Below, one piece after another: positions 54,727 to 63,272 of a DNA stretch of 64,000 bases. Origin of the DNA: an uncultured Clostridia bacterium (GTDB lineage Bacteria; Bacillota; Clostridia; Oscillospirales; Ruminococcaceae); assembly GCA_947625155.1 (NCBI GenBank), contig CANQNG010000003.1, forward strand, positions 62,001 through 126,000, given 5' to 3'. The notes beneath the pieces are model-generated. The model made no database searches, had not been told where the DNA came from, and saw nothing but the letters and a program-made list of their open reading frames with translations. Both the position numbers and the translations under genes were made by a program. Position 1 is the stretch's first letter. Every line of letters begins with the position of its first letter.

Positions 54727-55500
54727 ATGATACGCTACTATGACATCGGACTAAATCTGTTCTGCCGGCAGTTCCCGGATCCGGAAACGGTCATCCGCCA
54801 TGCTGCCGAAGCTGAGGTCGCCTGTATCCTGACGGGGACGGACATGCGGGAAAACCGGAAGATCGACAGCTTTGTCCGCACCCATGCGGCATGGGGCACA
54901 TGCGGCATCCATCCGCACAATGCCGATACGGCAAAACGGGAGGACTTTGAACAGATGGAACAACTCCTCTCCAACGACCCGAAACTCGTGGCTGTTGGGG
55001 AATGCGGACTGGACTATGACCGGATGTTTTCCACCATGGAAAACCAGCTCCTCTGTCTGGAGCAGCATATCGTCCTTGCCAAAAAGCTCCATAAACCGCT
55101 GTTTCTGCACGAACGGAGCGCTTCGGAGGCGTTTATCCGCTGTTTCCGGCAGCATCCGGATGTGTGCGGGAATGCCGTTGTACACTGCTTTACCGGCAAC
55201 CGGAAAACGCTGGAAACGTACTTGGAAATGGGTTTTTACATCGGCATTACCGGGTGGATCTGCGATGACCGCAGAGCGCAGGAACTGCGGGAAGCCGTGG
55301 AGATCCTGCCGCTTGACCGTGTGCTGCTCGAGACCGATGCGCCCTACCTCATCCCCCGCAATGTGAAAGGTCTGGGACGTGTCAACGTGCCGGAAAATAT
55401 CCGCTACGTTGCCGCAGCGCTTGCCGGGTATCTGCACATCCCCGAGGAAGAACTGCTCCGCCATGCCAAAGAAAATACGGAACGGCTGTTTGCTTTGTAG
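54727..55500 (+). CDS. tatD: TatD-family metal-dependent hydrolase
   Basis: This 257-residue TIM-barrel hydrolase (DNase/deacylase family) has motifs WGTCGIHPHNAD, GECGLDYDR, LFLHERSA, VVHCFTGN and LLETDAPYL, which carry the metal-binding His, Glu and Asp. The usual N-terminal DxHxH is altered to YYDIGLNLF, so one metal site lacks its two His ligands, as in some TatD subgroups. AGGGAG precedes the ATG. The frame is open much further upstream inside the transporter gene; that part is not coding. Confidence 0.9.
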   Translation: MIRYYDIGLNLFCRQFPDPETVIRHAAEAEVACILTGTDMRENRKIDSFVRTHAAWGTCGIHPHNADTAKREDFEQMEQLLSNDPKLVAVGECGLDYDRMFSTMENQLLCLEQHIVLAKKLHKPLFLHERSASEAFIRCFRQHPDVCGNAVVHCFTGNRKTLETYLEMGFYIGITGWICDDRRAQELREAVEILPLDRVLLETDAPYLIPRNVKGLGRVNVPENIRYVAAALAGYLHIPEEELLRHAKENTERLFAL

Positions 55501-55514
55501 TAGATGAATGCTGT

Positions 55515-55539
55515 CTGCTCCCGTATCATACGGGGGCAG
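55515..55539 (+). terminator. Hairpin after tatD
   Basis: An 11-bp stem (55515-55525 / 55529-55539) with one G-U pair and a 3-base loop follows the stop by 14 bases. The tail is only moderately U-rich. Confidence 0.6.
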
Positions 55540-55593
55540 AATGTTATTATGGGCTGATAAACCGGACACGACAAAATCTTAAACATTCCTTTA

Positions 55594-55622
55594 TTGCATC
55601 TGAACCATTTTTCCTGTATAAT
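55594..55622 (+). promoter_or_regulatory. Promoter of the two-component system
   Basis: TTGCAT (55594-55599), a 17-bp spacer and TATAAT (55617-55622) lie 40 bases before the response regulator ATG. Confidence 0.8.
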
Positions 55623-55662
55623 CAATAACAGGATACCCGAAAAACAGGAAAGGAGAAACAAC

Positions 55663-56361
55663 ATGGCTTATCACATCCTCATCTGCGATGACGAAAGAGA
55701 CATCGTAAGCGCCCTGAAGATCTACCTCACACGGGATGACTACATCCTGCACACTGCCTATAACGGCAAGGAAGCCCTTTCTCTGCTGCAGCAGGAACAC
55801 ATCGACCTTGTGCTGCTCGACATCATGATGCCGGAAATGGACGGCATTGCGGCGATGCAGGAACTGCGCAAGTCGTATAACATCCCTGTCATCCTGCTGA
55901 CGGCTAAGAGTGAGGACACCGACAAGATCAGCGGTCTGGAACTGGGGGCAGATGACTACATCACCAAGCCCTTTAACCCGATGGAGGTGCTTGCCCGCAT
56001 CAAGTCACAGCTCCGGCGCTACACGCAGCTCGGCAGTGCTGCTGGCACGGAAAAGTCCGCTTCCCTGCTCCGGGTCGGCAGCATCGTCATAAACGATGCG
56101 GAAAAGACCGTGACCGTGGACGGCGATCCGGTCAGCCTGACACCGACCGAGTATGCCATCCTGCTGTTCCTGATGCGGTCGCCTGATCAGGTATTCTCAC
56201 CGCAGGAGATCTATACCTCCGTCCGGGGAGAACTGCCCTATGGTGCGGAGGGAACGATCGCTGTACACATCCGCCATATCCGTGAAAAGATCGAGATCGA
56301 TCCTGCCGAACCCCGCTTTCTCAAGGCGGTCTGGGGGCAGGGCTACAAGCTGGAAGGGTGA
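55663..56361 (+). CDS. OmpR-family response regulator
   Basis: The 232-residue regulator has a receiver domain with the acidic pair CDDE, phosphoacceptor Asp in VLLDIMMPEMDG, switch Thr in LLTAKSED and Lys in ITKPFNP. A C-terminal winged helix follows (SLTPTEYAILLFLMRSPDQV, TIAVHIRHIREK). GGAAAGGAG sets the start, and the frame upstream to 55594 lies in the promoter. It pairs with the kinase that follows five bases later. Target genes are not evident. Confidence 0.95.
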   Translation: MAYHILICDDERDIVSALKIYLTRDDYILHTAYNGKEALSLLQQEHIDLVLLDIMMPEMDGIAAMQELRKSYNIPVILLTAKSEDTDKISGLELGADDYITKPFNPMEVLARIKSQLRRYTQLGSAAGTEKSASLLRVGSIVINDAEKTVTVDGDPVSLTPTEYAILLFLMRSPDQVFSPQEIYTSVRGELPYGAEGTIAVHIRHIREKIEIDPAEPRFLKAVWGQGYKLEG

Positions 56362-56366
56362 TCTCC

Positions 56367-58649
56367 ATGAAAAAGACCAGAGTCTCGCCCCGCAGAAGCC
56401 GTTTTCTCAAGCTCTTTGCTGTACTGCTGTTCATTATTTGTCTGGCAGGGGCAGGAACGTGTACTTTCCTGACACTGTATCTGTACAGTTCCGGCTACTA
56501 CAGCGCCTCGGAGGAAACGCTCGGACATAATTTGCTGAACGCCCTGTGCGCCGATGATATTTATGCCCTTCGTACCCGGTTCGAGGGGCTGAAAAGTGAG
56601 GGCTATTTTGCGAAAGAGACCACGGAACAGCTCCGGTCACAGCTCTATGAGGGGTTCATGGACGGCTATGAGGAGAGCCAGACCAATTTCTTTTTCACCA
56701 TCCATGACATGGCGGACAAGGAACTACTGTCCTCCTACAAAGACGGCTACCAGTGTTCACAGGTACAGGTGTACGGGGATACCACCGAGGAAATGCACAC
56801 GGTCGATCTCACCGAAGAGGAATACGAGAATTTCACTTTCCCGGACAATATGGTCAGCGGTCCGGACGTAGAAACGGAATACCTGTACTCCGAAACGACA
56901 CCGGAAGCGCTTGGGTTTGAGGGCTATGCCTACGATGAAAAGGGAAAATTCCTGCGGCAGTATAACGAGGCGGGCGATCTCTACCTGATACGCTTCGATG
57001 CGGACGGAACGCCCTATATCGAGTACCACCCGGCAGGCGACGAGACCGCAGAGCCCGATTCGATACCTGCACCTGTCGAGTCCGAACATGAAATGATCTA
57101 CCATGTCAGCTATGTCACAGCGACGACTGAAAATGCCTACTACATCACCGGGTATGTGCGGGACAGCTTTCAGGCGGCAGACAAATATGCCAATGTCCGC
57201 AATGTGGTACACGAACGCTATCGGTTCCGGTATGTGTTCCCTGCCGCTGCCGGCGGATGCGCCCTGCTGGGGCTGGTCTGCCTGATCTATCTGGTCGCCT
57301 GTGCCGGGTATCATCCGGGCGTGGAACAGGCAGAGGGGTCGGTCTTTGAAAAGATCCCCTTTGACGTGTTTACTGCCGGTATCGTGGTGCTTGGTGCAGG
57401 TTTTACCTTGCTTCTGAGCGATATCTATTTCTCATCACGGGACAGTGCGATAACTGCAATGGGCTTTGTGGGGACGGCAACAGTTCTGTACGGGCTGCTG
57501 GTGCTGTGGTTCATGGTGAGTACGGCGGTGCGCATCCGGACGGGGACGATCATCCGGCATAATGTGGGCATCATCGTCCTGCGCTGGTGCTGGATATGGC
57601 TGAAAAAAGCAAAGCGGAGCGTGCGTGATCTCCTCTCCGATCTGCCGATGTTCTGGCAGGCGGCGGCATTTCTGGCGGGCTACCTGATCGTGCATCTGTT
57701 CAGCCTGTATCTGCTGTATGAAACGAGAGATGAGCTGGCATTCGGACTGATGATCTTTCTGGACTTCCTTGCATTCGGCGTGATCTGCGTGGTCATATGG
57801 GATCTGCACATCCTCGGACAGGGCGGCAAGAAAATGGCAGAAGGCGATCTGACCGATAAGATCCCCGAACACAAACTGATCGGCTGCTTCCGGAAACATG
57901 CGCAGCATCTCAATTCCCTTGGCGACGGGATGAATAAGGCGGTGGAGGAACGGCTGAAAAGCGAACGCTTCCGGACGGAACTGATCGCCAATGTGTCCCA
58001 CGACCTGCGGACACCGCTGACCTCGATCATCAACTACACCGACCTGCTTTCTAAGCTCGATCTGCAGGACGAACAGGCAAAAGAGTACATCGACGTACTT
58101 GCCCGGCAGTCTGCCCGGCTGCGGAAGCTCACGGAAGATGTGCTGGAAGCCTCCAAGGCAACGACCGGAAATATCAAGACGGTAAAGGAACGCATGGATT
58201 TGCGGGTATTGATCGAACAGATCGAAGGCGAATTCACGGAACGTCTGGAGGAAAAGGACTTACAGCTCATCCATTCGATCTCCGACAAGCCGCTGTATAT
58301 CTTGGCGGACGGCAGATCGCTCTGGCGTGTCATGGACAATCTGTTCAGCAACATCTGCAAGTATGCCATGGAAGGCACAAGGGTCTATCTGAATGCGCTC
58401 TCACTGGACGGGGAGATCATACTCATGCTGCGGAATATTTCGGCGGTGCAGCTCAATATCAGCGCTGACGAGCTGATGGAGCGCTTTGTGCAGGGCGACC
58501 GTTCCCGGAATACAGAGGGCAGCGGACTGGGGCTTTCCATTGCGCAAAGTCTGACCGCTTTGCAGGACGGGCGGATGGAATTGCAGATCGACGGGGACTT
58601 GTTCAAGGTGACACTGGTGTTCCCGCCTGCGGCTGAACAGGAAGCGTGA
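56367..58649 (+). CDS. Membrane sensor histidine kinase
   Basis: The kinase has 760 residues. One N-terminal helix (about 15-40) and an extracytoplasmic sensor of about 245 residues come first. Several further helices (about 290-490) follow, then a short HAMP-like stretch, the H box NVSHDLRTPLTSI, the N box DNLFSNICKYA and EGSGLGLSIA (G2). A canonical DxGxG G1 box is missing and replaced by ILMLRNISAVQL, a feature of some Firmicute kinases. ATG at 56367 has AAGGG eight bases upstream. It is co-transcribed with the response regulator. Confidence 0.92.
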   Translation: MKKTRVSPRRSRFLKLFAVLLFIICLAGAGTCTFLTLYLYSSGYYSASEETLGHNLLNALCADDIYALRTRFEGLKSEGYFAKETTEQLRSQLYEGFMDGYEESQTNFFFTIHDMADKELLSSYKDGYQCSQVQVYGDTTEEMHTVDLTEEEYENFTFPDNMVSGPDVETEYLYSETTPEALGFEGYAYDEKGKFLRQYNEAGDLYLIRFDADGTPYIEYHPAGDETAEPDSIPAPVESEHEMIYHVSYVTATTENAYYITGYVRDSFQAADKYANVRNVVHERYRFRYVFPAAAGGCALLGLVCLIYLVACAGYHPGVEQAEGSVFEKIPFDVFTAGIVVLGAGFTLLLSDIYFSSRDSAITAMGFVGTATVLYGLLVLWFMVSTAVRIRTGTIIRHNVGIIVLRWCWIWLKKAKRSVRDLLSDLPMFWQAAAFLAGYLIVHLFSLYLLYETRDELAFGLMIFLDFLAFGVICVVIWDLHILGQGGKKMAEGDLTDKIPEHKLIGCFRKHAQHLNSLGDGMNKAVEERLKSERFRTELIANVSHDLRTPLTSIINYTDLLSKLDLQDEQAKEYIDVLARQSARLRKLTEDVLEASKATTGNIKTVKERMDLRVLIEQIEGEFTERLEEKDLQLIHSISDKPLYILADGRSLWRVMDNLFSNICKYAMEGTRVYLNALSLDGEIILMLRNISAVQLNISADELMERFVQGDRSRNTEGSGLGLSIAQSLTALQDGRMELQIDGDLFKVTLVFPPAAEQEA

Positions 58650-59040
58650 CAGCACAAAGGGTGCAGCGTCACGCTACTTTCCGCCCAAGGGCGGAAAGGA
58701 TAGTACCTAACAATTGAAAGAAGGGGGCGCTTTTTGCCAAAAGCGCCCCCTCGTCCAAAAACAGCATCCATGCTGTTTTTGGACTTCACCCCCTGAAAAG
58801 GGCGTAGCATAGAAGTGTTTCGCCGCCTGCGGGCGGCGACCAGAGGGCGCTGCCCTCTGGACTCCTGCCAGCTTTTTGAAAAAAGCTGGACCAAAAACTT
58901 TTGATATGTCGCCCAATGCGCCTGACGGCGCAAAGGGCGACTGCTCTCAGGTAAGATAAAAGTAGCAGTCAAGCAAGCCGACCTTTGCGGCGCAGCCGCA
59001 TTGGGAGGCAAAACGGAGCCGGCAGCCTGCCGGTGTTAAT
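58650..59040. repeat. Array of eleven consecutive palindromes (interspersed element)
   Basis: No ORF is supported. Eleven near-perfect inverted repeats follow one another (left arm / right arm): 58644-58650/58668-58674, 58677-58686/58689-58698, 58723-58734/58739-58750, 58753-58767/58770-58784, 58821-58827/58832-58838, 58840-58848/58852-58860, 58868-58877/58880-58889, 58908-58914/58935-58941 (with an inner stem), 58939-58945/58964-58970, 58986-58991/58995-59000 and 59019-59024/59028-59033. Start and end segments recur at 13256-13326. It looks like a mobile or regulatory palindromic repeat unit and may also terminate the kinase operon. Confidence 0.8.
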
Positions 59041-59139
59041 TTTTGGAAAATACACCGCCCGTCACATTTTCTCCGGTTTTGTGGTATACTAACAACGGAG
59101 CGATCTTGCTCCGATCACTTTCCGGAAGGAGAATGTACC
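59041..59139 (+). promoter_or_regulatory. hsp20 leader with -10 box and hairpin
   Basis: A TATACT -10 box is at 59085-59090 with no clear -35. A 6-bp hairpin CGGAGC/GCTCCG (59096-59101 / 59108-59113) lies in the leader. No CIRCE element was found. An RNA thermometer is possible but not supported by a clear structure over the ribosome binding site. Confidence 0.4.
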
Positions 59140-59562
59140 ATGTTTGCACCAGAGCTATTCCGCAGGAACTTGCTCGATGATTTTTTTGAGTTTCCTTTTT
59201 CCATGTCCCGCACTGCTGCGGGGACGATGAAAGCCGATGTCCGGGAAACCGACCACAGCTATGAGCTGGAGATCGACCTCCCCGGCATCCGGAAAGAAGA
59301 TGTCAAGGCAGAGCTGAACAACGGCTATCTGACAGTCATGGCATCCGCATCCCGGAACGATGACGAAAAGGATGCAGGCGGCAGCTATATCCGCCGGGAG
59401 CGTTTCAGCGGCGCATTCAGCCGGAGCTTCTATGTGGGTGAGGCTGTCAGGGAAGACGAGATCAGCGCTAAGTTTTCGGACGGCGTGCTGAAACTCTCCG
59501 TCCCGAAAAAAGAGAAACAGCCCGATGTCGATACCCGTAAGTATATCGCCATCGAGAGTTGA
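59140..59562 (+). CDS. Small heat-shock protein Hsp20 (alpha-crystallin family)
   Basis: This 140-residue ATP-independent holdase has an alpha-crystallin domain (about 30-130: ETDHSYELEIDLPGIRKEDV, LNNGYLTVMAS, SDGVLKLSVPK) and a short C-terminal tail that lacks a clear IXI motif. AAGGAG precedes the ATG. It is monocistronic and ends at a strong terminator. Confidence 0.94.
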   Translation: MFAPELFRRNLLDDFFEFPFSMSRTAAGTMKADVRETDHSYELEIDLPGIRKEDVKAELNNGYLTVMASASRNDDEKDAGGSYIRRERFSGAFSRSFYVGEAVREDEISAKFSDGVLKLSVPKKEKQPDVDTRKYIAIES

Positions 59563-59564
59563 CA

Positions 59565-59594
59565 CAAAAGGGAGAGCCTGCGCTCTCCCTTTGT
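59565..59594. terminator. Bidirectional terminator between hsp20 and the 71-residue gene
   Basis: AAAGGGAGAGC (59567-59577) and GCTCTCCCTTT (59582-59592) form an 11-bp stem with a CTGC loop. A 10-bp direct repeat (59591-59600 and 59601-59610) follows and contains the stop codon of the minus-strand gene. Confidence 0.88.
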
Positions 59595-59604
59595 TCATTC
59601 TTGT

Positions 59605-59820
59605 TCATTCGATGTGATAGTCGTCCTCGTTGAGGATGACAACATTTTCGTCCTTGCGCCGGATCGTGCCGGTCTGCGGATCGTAGCAATATTCCTCTGC
59701 TTTCCTGCGCAGTGCCTTCAAGCCCGCTTTCAGCACAAAGGGCGCTGCTGCACAGGATATCACAGTCAGCACTGCACTTCCTGCCAGTAGACTCACGGGT
59801 GCGAGCAGATTTTTTTTCAT
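59605..59820 (-). CDS. Small membrane-anchored protein (71 residues)
   Basis: The N-terminal half is hydrophobic (about 5-32), with a Cys at residue 23 that is not in a convincing lipobox. The C-terminal half is charged (YCYDPQTGTIRRKDENVV). CAGGAGG six bases before the ATG supports real translation. No family recognised. It lies 45 bp after fba and may be co-transcribed with it. Confidence 0.7.
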   Translation of the reverse strand: MKKNLLAPVSLLAGSAVLTVISCAAAPFVLKAGLKALRRKAEEYCYDPQTGTIRRKDENVVILNEDDYHIE

Positions 59821-59865
59821 AAGACCCTCCTGTTGCGGGAATTGCGGGAATTGCCGGTGAAATGC

Positions 59866-60732
59866 TTATGCCTTGCCGACAGAACCGAACAGCTCCATCT
59901 TTTCCTTGACGGTAACCTTGATCGCCTCAAAGCCCGGTGCAAGCAGTTTTCTGGGGTCAAATCCCTTGCCCTGAAGATCCTTGCCCGCTTCGATGTACTT
60001 CCGGGTAGCCTCTTGGAATGCAAGCTGGCACTCTGTATTGACATTGATCTTGGCAACGCCGAGGGAAATTGCCTTCTTGATCATATCAGCTGGGATGCCT
60101 GTACCGCCGTGCAGTACCAGCGGCATATCGCCGACCTTTTCCTTCACGGCTGCAAGGGTCTCGAAAGACAGACCTTCCCAGTTCTCCGGATACTTGCCGT
60201 GGATGTTGCCGATACCGGCAGCCAGCATAGTCACGCCCAGATCTGCGATCTTCTTGCACTCTTCGGGGTCAGCGCACTCGCCCTTACCAACAACACCGTC
60301 CTCTTCGCCGCCGATCGCACCGACCTCAGCCTCGAGGGAAAGCCCCAGTACTTCGCAGGCGTTCCGCAGAATGGTCGTCTTTTCCACATTTTCCTCAAAC
60401 GGCAGATGAGAACCGTCAAACATGATGGACGAGAAGCCGGCATTGATGCAAGCCTTTGCGCCCTCAAAAGAGCCGTGGTCAAGGTGCAGAGCGACCGGAA
60501 CGGTGATATTCAGCTCCTCCAGCATGCCCTTTACCATGCCGACAACGGTCTTGTAACCGCACATGTACTTGCCTGCACCCTCGGAAACGCCGAGAATGAC
60601 CGGAGACTGCAGTTCCTGCGCTGTCAGCAGGATCGCCTTTGTCCACTCAAGATCGTTGATGTTGAACTGTCCGACAGCATATTTGCCGTCTCTTGCCTTG
60701 TTCAGCATGTCCTTAGCAGAAACTAATGCCAT
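59866..60732 (-). CDS. fba: Class II fructose-bisphosphate aldolase
   Basis: This zinc-dependent glycolytic enzyme cleaves fructose 1,6-bisphosphate to dihydroxyacetone phosphate and glyceraldehyde 3-phosphate. The 288 residues show GQFNINDLEW, metal motif LHLDHGS, FDGSHLPFEEN, GEEDGV, NIHGKYP and LHGGTGIP. AGGAGG nine bases upstream selects MALVSAKD at 60732; the frame to 60798 runs into the -10 box. Strong promoter and leader, as expected for a highly expressed gene. Confidence 0.96.
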   Translation of the reverse strand: MALVSAKDMLNKARDGKYAVGQFNINDLEWTKAILLTAQELQSPVILGVSEGAGKYMCGYKTVVGMVKGMLEELNITVPVALHLDHGSFEGAKACINAGFSSIMFDGSHLPFEENVEKTTILRNACEVLGLSLEAEVGAIGGEEDGVVGKGECADPEECKKIADLGVTMLAAGIGNIHGKYPENWEGLSFETLAAVKEKVGDMPLVLHGGTGIPADMIKKAISLGVAKINVNTECQLAFQEATRKYIEAGKDLQGKGFDPRKLLAPGFEAIKVTVKEKMELFGSVGKA

Positions 60733-60786
60733 AATGAGATTCCTCCTGAAAATTTGATAGAAAGGGCAGCAAGCCCTGTCAATACT

Positions 60787-60815
60787 ATTATACAGCATCC
60801 TGCCTGAAATTGCAA
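60787..60815 (-). promoter_or_regulatory. Promoter of fba
   Basis: TTGCAA (60810-60815), a 17-bp spacer and TATAAT (60787-60792) on the minus strand. A small AGGGC/GCCCT stem lies in the leader (60763-60777). Confidence 0.8.
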
Positions 60816-60871
60816 GTCTTTCCGAAAAAATTTACATATCCTTGTATTTTTCTGTTCTGGGTACGCTGCAA

Positions 60872-60918
60872 AATGCCGTTTTATTGTACACATCGTGCTT
60901 TCAAAAGCGGTATTTTTT
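60872..60918 (+). terminator. Orphan terminator-like hairpin
   Basis: Eleven pairs with one bulge (60872-60882 / 60903-60914) and a 20-base loop are followed by six T on the plus strand. It ends no known gene; the next promoter begins 31 bases later. Confidence 0.4.
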
Positions 60919-60948
60919 GTCGTCCTATACAAAATACAGAAAAAAAGC

Positions 60949-60977
60949 TTGACATTTCTGTAAACCTGATCTACAAT
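60949..60977 (+). promoter_or_regulatory. Promoter of the DUF975 gene
   Basis: TTGACA (60949-60954), a 17-bp spacer and TACAAT (60972-60977). A GCAGGG/CCCTGC hairpin (60986-61001) starts the leader. Confidence 0.85.
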
Positions 60978-61028
60978 AAAAACAGGCAGGGTACGCCCTG
61001 CATACTGATGCAAGGGGGAAACCTTTTT

Positions 61029-62000
61029 ATGTGGACAAATAGTCTATTGAAGAAAAACGCATGGGAGAAGCTGAAAGGCTACTACTGGTCTGCGCTGGGC
61101 GTGGTGCTCCTGTCCTCTATTCTGGGCGCTGATTCCGGCGGGAGCTTTTTGGGCGGCGGCGGTTCTTCCTACACGAGACAACAGACAGGAAACGGGGGCG
61201 CTTCTTCGGATATATCTCCGGAACAGGCACTGATGTTCCTGCTGGTCGCCATGATCATCATGCTGATCGCATGGATCTTTGTCTTTGGGTTCAAGATGCT
61301 GCTTGGCAATCCTGTCAAGTGCGGCGAGTGCAAGTATTTCTGTGCAGCAAGAAACGGCGACCCGAATTTCTCACATCTGTTTGACAATTTCAGAAACGGC
61401 AGCTATATGCCCACTGTCAAGACCATGTTCTTCAAAGATCTGTATGTTTTCCTGTGGTCGCTGTTGTTTGTCATCCCGGGCATCATCAAGACATATGAAT
61501 ATTTCCTGATCCCCTATCTGTTGGCAGAAAATCCCCGGCTGTCCAGACAGCGTGCCTTTGAGATCTCCAAAAAGACGATGGACGGCGAAAAGTTCAAGCT
61601 ATTTGTACTGGGGCTTTCCTTTATCGGCTGGTATCTGTTAGGCTATCTGGCTTGCTGCATCGGTACGATCTTTGTCACGCCCTATCAGACAGCGACCTAT
61701 GCGGAATTCTATATGTGCATGCGGGCGAAGATGCTTTCCTACGGCTACACCACAGAAGATGAGCTGTGCGGAGAAGTGGCAGACGGCAGCTTCTTTGGCG
61801 GTACGCCCTATGGCGGCAGCGGAGATGCGTTCTACGGCTCTAACAACTATGGCGATACCACATACGGGAACAACAGCTACGGCGATCCCTACAACAACTC
61901 CTCCAACTCCTACGACCCCTACAATACGAACTCTTATAACAATGGCAGTCCCTACAGAAAGAATGATGACGACGACCCCAATAATCCCTATAACAGCTAA
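61029..62000 (+). CDS. DUF975 membrane protein with Asn/Tyr/Gly-rich tail
   Basis: This 323-residue protein has four to six membrane helices and the DUF975 pattern (ALGVVLLSSIL at the N-terminus, LLGNPVKCGECKYF, then FLWSLLFVIPGIIKTYEYF and a final TPYQTATYAEFY). A low-complexity tail of about 60 residues repeats Tyr-Gly-Asn-Ser and ends acidic. ATG at 61029 follows GGGGG by ten bases; an ATG at 61008 would precede that site. Function unknown. Confidence 0.85.
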   Translation: MWTNSLLKKNAWEKLKGYYWSALGVVLLSSILGADSGGSFLGGGGSSYTRQQTGNGGASSDISPEQALMFLLVAMIIMLIAWIFVFGFKMLLGNPVKCGECKYFCAARNGDPNFSHLFDNFRNGSYMPTVKTMFFKDLYVFLWSLLFVIPGIIKTYEYFLIPYLLAENPRLSRQRAFEISKKTMDGEKFKLFVLGLSFIGWYLLGYLACCIGTIFVTPYQTATYAEFYMCMRAKMLSYGYTTEDELCGEVADGSFFGGTPYGGSGDAFYGSNNYGDTTYGNNSYGDPYNNSSNSYDPYNTNSYNNGSPYRKNDDDDPNNPYNS

Positions 62001-62004
62001 ATGC

Positions 62005-62035
62005 AAAAGAACACCCGGCAGCGGGTGTTCTTTTT
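62005..62035. terminator. Terminator between DUF975 and U32 genes
   Basis: A 13-bp perfect stem (62005-62017 / 62022-62034) with a GCAG loop and T-run on both strands separates converging genes. Confidence 0.9.
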
Positions 62036-63272
62036 ATTGAATATCCCGGCTTTCCGTGTCCGCAGACGGGATACGGATGATACTGTGCGGCGGAAAGACT
62101 TCCGTACAGGCAAAGGAAAACGGCATCATCGCATTTCTGACAGCATCCACGCTTTCGCCGTCTGCATTGTACAGGGCTTCCGGCTTGAGGGTAACGGGCT
62201 TTTTGCCGGGGGCAAGGATCTCGATCGTATCCCCCGCAAAGAAGCGATTCCGCTGTGTGGCATAGACCATGCCGTTTTCGCAGCGTTCCACAATACCTGC
62301 CACCTCACAGGCGCTGATGTAGCCGCTGGTCTCGTAATACTGACAGGCATTCGGATGCCCGAAGAAAAATCCCGTACAGTACCGCCTGTGGCTTACCTTG
62401 AATACTTCCTCCCGGATCCAGTCCGGCAGCCGGTAGCTGTCCGGGTGTGCCAGATACCAGTCCATTGCCATTCGGTAGGCATTGGTGATGACCGAAACAT
62501 AGTAGGCAGATTTTGCCCTGCCCTCGATCTTGAATGAGGTCACGCCCGCTTCTGCCAGCTTGTCAAGGTGGTCGATCATGCACATATCCCTTGCATTGAG
62601 GATATACGTCCCCTCCGGCGTTTCCTCGATCGGCATAGGGAGATGCGGGCGTTTTTCCTCGACAAGGTGATACTTCCAGCGGCAGGGCTGCGCACAAGCG
62701 CCCCGGTTCGCATCCCTGTCCGTGAAATAGGCAGACAGCAGACACCGCCCCGAAAAGGACACGCACATAGCACCATGCACAAAGACCTCGATCTCCAGAT
62801 CTTCCGGTGTCCGCTGCCGGATAGCGGCAATTTCTTCCAGAGACAGCTCCCGTGCCAGCACGACACGCCTTGCGCCCATTTCATAGAGCGCATTGGCAGC
62901 CGCATAATTGACGATCCCGGTCTGTGTGGACATATGGATATGCAGCTGCGGCGCAAGTTTCCGCACGATCTGAAACACGCCAAGATCGGCAACAATGACG
63001 GCATCGACCCCTGCATTGACCGCCTCGGAGAGGAACTGCGGGAGCAGGTCTATTTCAGGATCACGGGGCAGGGTGTTGAGTGTCAGATAGACTTTCACAT
63101 GTCTGGCATGGGCAAGGGAAACGGCTTCGCAGAGGGCTTGTGCATCGAAATTCGGCGCACCTGCCCGCATCCCGAACATCGTCCCCCCTAAATAGACCGC
63201 ATCTGCCCCGAAATCCAGCGCAGCGCAGAGCCGTTCCCTGTCCCCGGCAGGTGCAAGCACCTCCGGGCGCAT
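62034..63272 (-). CDS. trhP: Peptidase U32-family protein (TrhP/YrrO-like)
   Basis: The 412 residues show the U32 signature EVFVHGAMCVSFSGRCLLSA with the Cys-rich RGACAQPCRW, and an N-terminal barrel (VLAPAGDRERLCAALDFGAD). The nearest families modify tRNA (prephenate-dependent 5-hydroxyuridine at the wobble position) rather than cleave protein; collagenase is the older name. Its ATG overlaps the mltG stop (TAATG), and the mltG-U32 order matches the Bacillus yrr cluster. Which U32 subgroup it belongs to is not certain. Confidence 0.85.
   Translation of the reverse strand: MRPEVLAPAGDRERLCAALDFGADAVYLGGTMFGMRAGAPNFDAQALCEAVSLAHARHVKVYLTLNTLPRDPEIDLLPQFLSEAVNAGVDAVIVADLGVFQIVRKLAPQLHIHMSTQTGIVNYAAANALYEMGARRVVLARELSLEEIAAIRQRTPEDLEIEVFVHGAMCVSFSGRCLLSAYFTDRDANRGACAQPCRWKYHLVEEKRPHLPMPIEETPEGTYILNARDMCMIDHLDKLAEAGVTSFKIEGRAKSAYYVSVITNAYRMAMDWYLAHPDSYRLPDWIREEVFKVSHRRYCTGFFFGHPNACQYYETSGYISACEVAGIVERCENGMVYATQRNRFFAGDTIEILAPGKKPVTLKPEALYNADGESVDAVRNAMMPFSFACTEVFPPHSIIRIPSADTESRDIQ

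Noticed and set aside
59041-59139. CIRCE operator or clear RNA thermometer before hsp20
   Set aside because: No TTAGCACTC/GAGTGCTAA dyad is present, and the ribosome binding site is not convincingly paired.
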